DNA of 64,000 bases from NCBI GenBank assembly GCA_038748775.1, contig JBCDIT010000007.1, forward strand, positions 62,001 through 126,000, written 5' to 3'. The translations under genes and the position numbers were made by a program. Source of the stretch: DAIQNV01 sp038748775. Its GTDB lineage: Bacteria > Planctomycetota > Phycisphaerae > Phycisphaerales > UBA1924. Positions 57,236 through 64,000 of this stretch are shown here, one piece after another. The notes below the pieces were generated by a model. The model was not told where the DNA came from and made no database searches. It worked only from the letters and a program-made list of their open reading frames with translations. Each line of letters begins with the position of its first letter. The stretch's first letter is position 1.

Positions 57236-59689
57236 ATGAAAGACTTTACGTTTCTGGTCCTGTTGGTTGTCACAACCATTGTGCTATCGATGTTCGGTGT
57301 GGGGGAGGTGTTCGCCCAGGACGGCGAAGACGTGCTCGACGTCGAGGTGGCATCAGGGGCGTTCGAACTGCGGGTGGTCCGCGTTGGCCCGGGCGGGCTC
57401 GCGAGGCGAGGCGGTTGGACCGGTGTCTTGGTCGAAGCTCGCGATCGAGGCTTGCAGCAGCGCGAGATCGTGCTCCGCGTGTCGGTCGAGGACCGTGACG
57501 GCGACGACGCCCACTTCGATCGTGTGGTTGCTTCGAACCCCGGGTTTGACCAGTCCTTTTGGGTGTACGCGCGGCTCCCGTCTTCGGGCGGCTCGTTAAC
57601 GCTCTCTGCGTACAGCGCGACCGAGACGGTGGTTGATCCGAACGCTCCCGAGGGGCTTCGAGGCTTCGACGCAGGTGCTTTGCTGACACGGACACCCGTT
57701 GATCTGAGCCGTGCGGTCGTTTCTGGCGAGGGGATGTACGCCGTCGTCGGCCCGAACGACTTCGGGCTCCGGCAGTACAGCGCAGGATCCGGCCAATCTG
57801 GCCCGAGGGAGAACGCGAGCCCGGCCGGTCATGAACCGACGCGCGTCGCAACGGGTCTTGCTGCCCAAGAACTCCCCGATCGCTGGCAGGGGCTTGAGCC
57901 CATCGAAGTGCTGGCCTGGGGCAGCGACGAGTTGCCGTCGGGGCTGACGGGTGATCAGGCCCGAGCGCTGCGCGAGTGGGTGCTGCGAGGCGGTCATCTC
58001 GTCGTTGTTCTCGGAGCGACCGACGGCGTCTGGCTGTCGGAAGTGGATAACCCGATCCACGACATGATGCCGGTGATCGCGCCTCCGCTTCGGAGAGAGG
58101 GCGTCGACCTCTCTCTGTACCAGGGGTTGCTCACGATCCAGCCTTCGCGCGATCTGCCCGATTCTGCCGTCGTGCGATCGTTTAGGCACGCGGACGATGC
58201 CGGCGCGTATGACGCGATCCCGATCCTCGAGGGGCCCGGTGGCGACGTCGTTGTGATCAGGCGATTGCTCGGCAGCGGGGCGGTCACGCTCGTGGGCCTC
58301 GATCTCGCGATGCCGGCGTTGCGCTCGACGGGGTTGCCCGAGGCCGAGGCGTTCTGGCACCGCGTGCTCGGCCGGCGAGGTCCAGTGGTGAGCGGGGCCA
58401 CCGAACTCGCGCAACGTTTCGGTGACGACGCGGCCCGAGCGGCGAATCGGCGAGACCCGTCCATCTTCGACGCCGATATCGACGAGCAGGTGGACACGTC
58501 TCGGAGGGCCGCGGCCGGCGTTCTGCTCGGGTTCATCGTCTTCGGCGCCTACTGGCTCATCGCTGGCCCGGTGGGGTTCAGAGTGCTCCGGCGCTACGGC
58601 ATGAGCCGGCACGCCTGGGTTGGCTTCGGGGCGAGCGCGGTGGTGTTTACCGCGATCGGATGGGGCGGCGCGACCGCCATCCGCCCGAGCACGATCGAGG
58701 TTCAGCACCTGACCTTCCTTGAGCAGGTCCACGGGCAACCGATCCAGCGAGGGAAGAGTTGGGGGAGCGTCCTGGTCCCCTGGTACGGCGAGGCGCGTAT
58801 CGACGTGGGAGGGACGGGCTCGGCGCTTGCGGAGAGCTTCGACATTCGCCGGTGGCACAACCTGCTCGCCCCTTGGTCACCGATCGGGGACTCTGCGTTC
58901 GTTGGCGGGTTCCCGGATAACCGGGCGTACCGGATCGAATCGAGAGCGCCGTCGCTGGCGTCGGTGCCGGCTCGGAGCACGGTCAAGCAGTTTCGGTTCG
59001 ACTGGGCGGGCTCGAACTGGGCGATGCCGGCGCTCGCCGGCCTTCCTGGGCAAGTCGACGCACCGGTCTTGGTTTGGCATAACGGCACCGCGATCGACGG
59101 GGCGTTGCGACACAACCTTCCTGGCGTGCTTGAGGACATCGTTCTCATTTGGTCGAGGGGCCAGACACCGGTTGGATCGGGCGGGAGCGAGCGTGCGATC
59201 TCCTCGCAGATCTTCACCAGCAAACTGGTGTTCGAGAACCCCGACGACCCGGGCTGGGAGCCGGGTGAGCGGCTCGACCTTCTCGCGGCTACGGCCAACG
59301 GAGAACCGGCGACCAAGTACCTCGGAGACCTGCTCACCACCGGTCGTCGTCTCGGCGGTGCCGGCGGTCTCGCGATGGGCGATATCGACGATCGGATGAT
59401 GGCGATCAGCCTTTTCAACTTGCTCCCGCCTCCTGATCTTCGAGCCGACGCGTCGTCGGGCCGCGTACCGGTTCTCGCGTCGCGATCTGAAGGGCACGGG
59501 TGGGACCTCGGAAGATGGTTCACCCAACCTTGCCTTATCGTCGTCGGTCACCTCATCCAGCAACAGGATGAGGCGGGGCCGCCTGTGCCGATCACGGTCG
59601 ACGGTCGGGTACCGCTCGCAAGCGGACGCACCGTGGTGCGTTGGATATACCCCATGCCGGCGGACCCGCCCGGTTGGTTCTCGGAATAG
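57236..59689 (+). CDS. Large exported membrane protein, DUF4350/GATase-like
   Basis: An 817-residue protein. Residues 1-~25 are a signal peptide ending EVFAQ. Residues ~25-420 are extracytoplasmic: a beta-sandwich part, then an alpha/beta part with IEVLAWGSDELPSGLTGDQA and GGHLVVVLGATDG, resembling the glutamine-amidotransferase-like domain seen in DUF4350 and GldG-type proteins. Two helices follow at about 425-447 and 462-482 (AAGVLLGFIVFGAYWLIAG and FGASAVVFTAIGW). The remaining ~330 residues are beta-rich and extracytoplasmic. ATG 57236 is chosen over a frame 6 codons longer; neither has an SD site. The ABC ATPase gene begins 25 nt downstream, so they may work together. Confidence 0.7.
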   Translation: MKDFTFLVLLVVTTIVLSMFGVGEVFAQDGEDVLDVEVASGAFELRVVRVGPGGLARRGGWTGVLVEARDRGLQQREIVLRVSVEDRDGDDAHFDRVVASNPGFDQSFWVYARLPSSGGSLTLSAYSATETVVDPNAPEGLRGFDAGALLTRTPVDLSRAVVSGEGMYAVVGPNDFGLRQYSAGSGQSGPRENASPAGHEPTRVATGLAAQELPDRWQGLEPIEVLAWGSDELPSGLTGDQARALREWVLRGGHLVVVLGATDGVWLSEVDNPIHDMMPVIAPPLRREGVDLSLYQGLLTIQPSRDLPDSAVVRSFRHADDAGAYDAIPILEGPGGDVVVIRRLLGSGAVTLVGLDLAMPALRSTGLPEAEAFWHRVLGRRGPVVSGATELAQRFGDDAARAANRRDPSIFDADIDEQVDTSRRAAAGVLLGFIVFGAYWLIAGPVGFRVLRRYGMSRHAWVGFGASAVVFTAIGWGGATAIRPSTIEVQHLTFLEQVHGQPIQRGKSWGSVLVPWYGEARIDVGGTGSALAESFDIRRWHNLLAPWSPIGDSAFVGGFPDNRAYRIESRAPSLASVPARSTVKQFRFDWAGSNWAMPALAGLPGQVDAPVLVWHNGTAIDGALRHNLPGVLEDIVLIWSRGQTPVGSGGSERAISSQIFTSKLVFENPDDPGWEPGERLDLLAATANGEPATKYLGDLLTTGRRLGGAGGLAMGDIDDRMMAISLFNLLPPPDLRADASSGRVPVLASRSEGHGWDLGRWFTQPCLIVVGHLIQQQDEAGPPVPITVDGRVPLASGRTVVRWIYPMPADPPGWFSE

Positions 59690-59714
59690 CGGTCGTGACG
59701 GAGGGACGTACGAC

Positions 59715-60671
59715 GTGGCGATGATCGAAACGGTGAACCTGACGAAGCGGTACCAAGACGTGGTTGCGCTCGATCAGCTCAATCTCAAGATCGAGGACGG
59801 TGACTGCTTCGGCTTCATCGGGCCGAACGGTGCCGGGAAGACGACCACGATCAAGATCCTCGCAACGCTCCTCAAGCCTTCGAGCGGGCAGGCGCAAATC
59901 GGCGGCTTCACCGTCGGCTACCAAAACCGCGACATCCGCCCCCTCATCGGGTACGTGCCTGACTTCATGGGGGCGTACGACGACATGGTCGTCACCGAAT
60001 ACCTCGAGTTTTTCGCGTCCGCGTACGGCATCCACGGCGCTCAGCGGACGACTGTTGTGAACGACGTGCTCGAGCTCACCGACCTCGGGTACAAGGCGAC
60101 CGCCGAGGTCAACAGCCTGAGCCGCGGCATGCAGCAGAGGCTCAGCATCGCGCGGGTGCTCCTGCACGACCCGAAGGTGCTGTTGATGGACGAGCCGGCC
60201 TCGGGCCTCGACCCGCGAGCCCGTGTTGAGATCCGCGAACTGCTTCGCGAACTCAAGCGGATGGGCAAGACCATTCTGATCTCAAGCCACATCCTTCACG
60301 AGCTCGCCGAGCTGTGCAACGTCGTGGGCATCATCGAGCGTGGTCGCCTCCTGTTTAGCGGGAGCGTCGGCGATGTTTTGCGACGGGCAAAGGTCGGTCA
60401 GACCATCGAAGTGGGGGTGGTCGAACGCGTCGAAGAGGCCGCGGAGATGCTGGGGAAGGTCCCGGGGGTGCAGCGTGTCGGTGTGCTCGATGCTCCGGGC
60501 GAAGGCTCGGGGCGGATGATCCACCTTCAGTTCGAAGCGTCCGCCGGCGGGACGTTCAGCGATTTGCCTAATGTGTTGGTGAATAACGGGTTCCGGATTA
60601 CCCGTTTCCAGGAAGAGTCGGTGAACCTCGAGACGGCGTTTATGCGGCTCACGAAGGGACTGGTCCAGTGA
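59715..60671 (+). CDS. ABC transporter ATP-binding protein
   Basis: A 318-residue ABC ATPase. Walker A GPNGAGKTT, signature LSRGMQQRLSIARVL, Walker B VLLMDEPASGLD and the switch His in ILISSHI are all intact. It resembles the CcmA/NatA/Gld-type ATPases that serve ABC-2 exporters, and carries an extra C-terminal domain of ~90 residues (VEEAAEMLGKVPGVQRV). GTG 59715 is supported by GGAGGG at 59700-59705 nine nt upstream (ATG 59721 is the alternative). No ABC-2 permease gene is adjacent; the neighbour upstream has only two helices. Overlaps the next gene as GTGA. Confidence 0.92.
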   Translation: MAMIETVNLTKRYQDVVALDQLNLKIEDGDCFGFIGPNGAGKTTTIKILATLLKPSSGQAQIGGFTVGYQNRDIRPLIGYVPDFMGAYDDMVVTEYLEFFASAYGIHGAQRTTVVNDVLELTDLGYKATAEVNSLSRGMQQRLSIARVLLHDPKVLLMDEPASGLDPRARVEIRELLRELKRMGKTILISSHILHELAELCNVVGIIERGRLLFSGSVGDVLRRAKVGQTIEVGVVERVEEAAEMLGKVPGVQRVGVLDAPGEGSGRMIHLQFEASAGGTFSDLPNVLVNNGFRITRFQEESVNLETAFMRLTKGLVQ

Positions 60672-62899
60672 AACGTTCTCTTATCGCATGCGTGATCGGG
60701 CTGGCGAGCGGTGTGGCGTTTGGGGCGTGGCTCCCCGAAACCGAAGCTCGCCCTGTGACCGACAACCTCCACGGCGAGCAGGTCGTTGACCCGTACCGGT
60801 GGCTCGAGGGCGACAACTCCGACCCGACCCGCATGGGACAGATGACCGACGAAGTCGCGACCTGGACCGACGCCCAGAACGCGTTCACGCGTGAGACGCT
60901 CGACCCGCTCCAGGGACGCGCGGTCGTCGAGCGCCGTGTACGCGAACTCATCGAGAGTGGATCGATGGGCACGCCCAGGGCGTATGGCCCGTACACCTTC
61001 TACTCCAAACAGCTCGGCGCCCAAGCCCAGCCTGTGCTCTATGTCGCTAGTGGCCACGGCGGCAACGGGAACGGGGTCGCCAGCGGTTCGGGTGGCACCG
61101 CGGGACGCGTCCTGCTCGATCCGGTGAGCGTCGACTCGACGGGGCTTACGAGTCTCGATTGGTACACGCCCAGTCAAGACGGTTCGCTCGTCGCGTTCGG
61201 CATGAGCCGGTCGGGCGACGAGAACTCGACGCTCTACATCCTTGAGACCGAAACCGGTCGCTGGCTGAGCGACGAGATCCCGGGCAAGACCCGGATGTCG
61301 GGATGGTTGCCCGACAACAGAAGCTTTGTGTACAGCCGGCTTGAGGACATCAACGACGCGTACTCGCGCACGACCGCGATCCATGTCGTTGGTCGCCACT
61401 GGAGCCAAGACCCGGTCCTGCTCCGCCAGCGCGCTGTCGAGGCGATCTACGACGGGCTCGGGAAGAACGAGGACGAGCTTGCAGCCCTCGCGACGACATG
61501 GGGCCCGGGCGGGGTACCGAGCCGCGATGGGCGATGGCTCGCCGTGACGTACTGGACCGGGACGAGCTCCAACGACGTGTGGGTGGCCGACCTCGAGGCG
61601 TACCAGCGCACCGGTAAGCTCAACCTCGTGCCCGTCCTCATCGGCGCCCAAGGACGCAACGCGCCGTTTGTGCATGGTGACACGCTCTACATGCAGACCT
61701 ACGTCGACGCTCCGAACGGCCGCGTTGTGGCGATCGACCCGTTCGATCCGACGCTCGAGTCTTGGACCGACGTCGTGCCCCACAGCCGCGACGCGATCCT
61801 GCAGGGCTACTCGTTCGCAAGGGGCATTCTCGCGGCCCGCTACCTCGACGACGCCAGCACAAAGATCGAGCTGTTCAAGATGGACGGCTCACCGATCGGC
61901 CCGCTCGAACTCCCGGGGATCGGAACCGCAAGCCTGAACGCGGCGATGGACCGCACGACGGCGTACTTGCGTTACGAGAGTTTCAACGAGCCTGACTCGA
62001 TCTACGCCGTCGACTTGGCGACGCCGACCGCGCCCGCCAGGCTCTGGGACCGCGTCGACATCCCGTTCGACGGATCGACGCTCGAAGTCCGGCGTGTGAA
62101 GTACTCGAGCAAGGACGGCACCGAGGTCGGCATGTTCATCGTGCATCCCAAGGGGATGGAACTGAACGGCGAGAACCCGACGATCCTTTACGGGTACGGC
62201 GGGTTCAACATCGCGATGGACCCGTTCTTCAGCACGACGTACGTACCGTGGTTCGAAGCGGGCGGCGTCCTCGCGGTCGCGAACTTGCGGGGCGGCGGCG
62301 AAAGGGGCCTGGAATGGCACCAGGCCGGCCAACTCGACCGCAAGCAGAACGTCTTCGATGACTTCATCGCTGCTGGCGAGTACCTCGTCAACAGCGGGTA
62401 CACCAAGCCCGAGAAGCTCGGGATCATGGGCGGCTCGAACGGGGGCTTGCTTACCGGAGCGGCGGTCACCCAGCGTCCGGACCTCTTCGCCGCGGTGTAC
62501 GTCGGCGTGCCACTGCTCGACATGCTCCGCTTCGAGAAGTTCCTTATGGCTCGCTTCTGGGTGCCCGAGTACGGCAGCGCTGAGAACGAAGAGCAGTTCA
62601 AGTTCATCAAGGCGTACTCGCCCTACCAGAACGTCGAGCCTGGAACGCGGTACCCAGCGACGTACATCACCGCCGGTGAGAACGACACGCGCGTGCACCC
62701 GATGCACGCGAGGAAGATGGCAGCGCTGATGCAGGCCAGCACGAGTGCCGACCCGGAGGCCGACCCGATCTTGCTCAAGGTCGACCGGGATTCCGGCCAC
62801 GGCGGGGGCAAGCCGCTTCATCTGCGTGTTCGTGATACGACCGACACGCTGATGTTCTTTATGTGGCAGTTGGGGGTGTTGGATAGCGAGAGTAGATAA
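60668..62899 (+). CDS. Exported prolyl oligopeptidase, S9A family
   Basis: A 743-residue serine peptidase with a signal peptide (1-~20, ending FGAW). The N-terminal propeller (~75-440) controls access, starting VDPYRWLEGDNSDP. The C-terminal alpha/beta-hydrolase has the catalytic Ser in GIMGGSNGGLLTGA near 588, Asp in GENDTRVHP near 673 and His in DSGHGGGKP near 709. It cleaves after proline in peptides up to about 30 residues, here outside the cytoplasm. GTG start overlapping the ABC ATPase stop suggests coupled translation, which is an unexpected pairing. Confidence 0.94.
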   Translation: MKRSLIACVIGLASGVAFGAWLPETEARPVTDNLHGEQVVDPYRWLEGDNSDPTRMGQMTDEVATWTDAQNAFTRETLDPLQGRAVVERRVRELIESGSMGTPRAYGPYTFYSKQLGAQAQPVLYVASGHGGNGNGVASGSGGTAGRVLLDPVSVDSTGLTSLDWYTPSQDGSLVAFGMSRSGDENSTLYILETETGRWLSDEIPGKTRMSGWLPDNRSFVYSRLEDINDAYSRTTAIHVVGRHWSQDPVLLRQRAVEAIYDGLGKNEDELAALATTWGPGGVPSRDGRWLAVTYWTGTSSNDVWVADLEAYQRTGKLNLVPVLIGAQGRNAPFVHGDTLYMQTYVDAPNGRVVAIDPFDPTLESWTDVVPHSRDAILQGYSFARGILAARYLDDASTKIELFKMDGSPIGPLELPGIGTASLNAAMDRTTAYLRYESFNEPDSIYAVDLATPTAPARLWDRVDIPFDGSTLEVRRVKYSSKDGTEVGMFIVHPKGMELNGENPTILYGYGGFNIAMDPFFSTTYVPWFEAGGVLAVANLRGGGERGLEWHQAGQLDRKQNVFDDFIAAGEYLVNSGYTKPEKLGIMGGSNGGLLTGAAVTQRPDLFAAVYVGVPLLDMLRFEKFLMARFWVPEYGSAENEEQFKFIKAYSPYQNVEPGTRYPATYITAGENDTRVHPMHARKMAALMQASTSADPEADPILLKVDRDSGHGGGKPLHLRVRDTTDTLMFFMWQLGVLDSESR

Positions 62900-62937
62900 C
62901 TCCGCATGTAGACGAAAAATGTCGTACGATTCTTGTC

Positions 62938-64000
62938 ATGCGATGTCTCTTCGCTTTCTGCGTAGCACTTTTGTTGATCGGTTGCGGCTCGTCCGGCGAG
63001 AAGTGGTACACCCGCGAAATCGAGCGGGGTGACCCGATCCCTCGCGTCGACGATGTCAAGGTCGCCTGGCTCGGCGTGTTCACGCTCGCGATTACCGACG
63101 GCGAGACCACGATCATCGTCGATCCGTTCGTGACGCGTCCCAGTCTCGGGTGCGTCGTCGGCAACGAGCCGCTGGCATCGAACCCCGAGGTCGTTGACTG
63201 GTGGGTCGACGAACTCTGTATTCGTTCCAACATCGGTGCGGTCATCGTGACCCATAGCCACTACGACCACCTGCTCGACGGTGCCGCGTTCGTCCAACTC
63301 GCGAATCACGAGCACGGCGGTCCCAGGGCGAAGCTCTACGGGTCGCGAAGCACCCTGATCGTGGGCAAGACTCAAGGCCTCACGCGGGATGAACTCTTCG
63401 GGGTGTCGCTCGGTGAGCCGATCCGCGTGGGCGACTTCACGATGACGTTTCTCCCGGACGTGCACGGCCCGCACGTCGGGGACATCACGCTCGCCGGGGG
63501 CGTCATCGATCCCGATGAGTTCACGAGGGAGAGCGGAGCATGGGAGTGGTGCCTGGGCGCCAGCTACGCGGTGGTCATCGAGCACTCCGGTCGGCGACTC
63601 CTGCTTTCGAGCGGAACGGGTCGGGTCGAAGTCGACACGTTCACCGAGCAGCGAAAGGCCGAGGTCGCGATCCTGGGTGTGGGGGGGCTCGATGGCGACG
63701 ATATCGACGACTTCATCCAGGAAGTTCCGTTGTCCGCCGGCGTCGAGGAGGTCATCCCGACGCACTTCGACAACTTCTTTGTCCCGCTTACAGCGCTCGT
63801 CGACGATTGCGTCGGTATCCATGCGCCGCCCGGCGAGAAGGTGCCATGCGCTTGGAACGACGACGTGGCGCCCTCGTCATCGGTTGAGCCCGGAGGGTTC
63901 AAGTTCTTCCCGGATGAAGTACATCACGTGCACCGATTCGCGGAAAAAGCCGAACTCTATGGGCTTCGCGTGCGTCCGATCGAGATCGGATCCTGGTATT
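62938..64000 (+). CDS. Metallo-beta-lactamase-fold lipoprotein, 3' end cut by the window
   Basis: At least 354 residues, open to the window end. A lipoprotein signal ends LLIGC (cysteine at about 16). VKVAWLGVFTLAITDGETTI and IIVDPF start the MBL fold. THSHYDHLLDG at about 104-114 is the HxHxDH metal motif (here HSHYDH), and later histidines in LPDVHGPHVGD and PTHFDNFF fit the remaining ligands. This is like the UlaG/RomA type of membrane-associated hydrolases, but the substrate is unknown. No SD; TACGAT at 62925-62930 lies seven nt before the ATG, suggesting a leaderless transcript. Confidence 0.85.
   Translation, partial: MRCLFAFCVALLLIGCGSSGEKWYTREIERGDPIPRVDDVKVAWLGVFTLAITDGETTIIVDPFVTRPSLGCVVGNEPLASNPEVVDWWVDELCIRSNIGAVIVTHSHYDHLLDGAAFVQLANHEHGGPRAKLYGSRSTLIVGKTQGLTRDELFGVSLGEPIRVGDFTMTFLPDVHGPHVGDITLAGGVIDPDEFTRESGAWEWCLGASYAVVIEHSGRRLLLSSGTGRVEVDTFTEQRKAEVAILGVGGLDGDDIDDFIQEVPLSAGVEEVIPTHFDNFFVPLTALVDDCVGIHAPPGEKVPCAWNDDVAPSSSVEPGGFKFFPDEVHHVHRFAEKAELYGLRVRPIEIGSWY

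Overview
The window reads as ordinary chromosome from a high-GC planctomycete, most likely of the Phycisphaerae/Phycisphaerales type. This rests on several things seen together: secreted proteins ending in a PAPGA...RRRR sorting tail, two secreted enzymes ending in a paired Asp-rich dockerin-like module, a prepilin-like protein with the H-x9-DG signature, an HpnC-HpnD-HpnE squalene cluster, and many genes without a Shine-Dalgarno sequence. Species cannot be named from the sequence alone.

Region by region. (1) 1-5829, plus strand: a DUF4178 protein (cut by the window edge), a membrane-anchored coiled-coil protein, a double DUF350 membrane protein, a membrane-embedded spermidine-synthase-like enzyme and a two-helix K+ channel with an RCK domain. 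It looks like one operon for envelope or ion homeostasis. (2) 6117-10169, minus strand: trehalose-6-phosphate synthase followed by a trehalose-phosphatase fused to a GH15 hydrolase. (3) 10368-20588, plus strand: a DUF3467 protein, then a tightly overlapping MoxR-DUF58-lipoprotein-BatA-BatB-BatC-BatD-BatE operon, ending in a divergent poly(ADP-ribose) glycohydrolase-like protein. (4) 20589-21795: a lower-GC pocket with two small unknown genes and palindromic repeats. (5) 21796-25727: a reverse transsulfuration pair on the minus strand (cystathionine beta-synthase, then a gamma-lyase-type enzyme), divergent from a cysteine-desulfurase-like protein. (6) 25739-31062, minus strand: a beta-helix protein, an orphan CheW, GAPDH, a small unknown protein and dihydroorotase. 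(7) 31292-41003: two sorting-tail proteins, an SDR-like protein, tRNA-Pro, a large LRR-Roc-COR-TIR (Roco) protein, a propeller-like protein, a DEAD-box helicase, a frameshifted cytochrome c and a secreted helical protein. (8) 41214-48782: a prepilin-like protein, a secreted agmatine/peptidylarginine deiminase, a subtilisin-like protease, a PQQ-type sugar dehydrogenase lipoprotein and a flippase-like membrane protein. (9) 48795-55306: tRNA-Thr, a GAF hybrid histidine kinase, IspH, and divergently the hpnCDE genes. (10) 55346-64000: an M20 dipeptidase, a small membrane protein, a large membrane protein with an ABC ATPase and a secreted prolyl oligopeptidase, and a metallo-beta-lactamase-fold lipoprotein cut by the window end.

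The most striking points are the PARG-like protein with an altered catalytic loop (19605-20588), the Roco-TIR protein beside a tRNA, the DUF350/SpeE-like/K+ channel operon, and a recurring pattern in which SD-less genes have a -10-like hexamer only 5-7 nt before the start codon, which suggests leaderless mRNAs. No CRISPR array, insertion sequence, rRNA or phage gene was seen.
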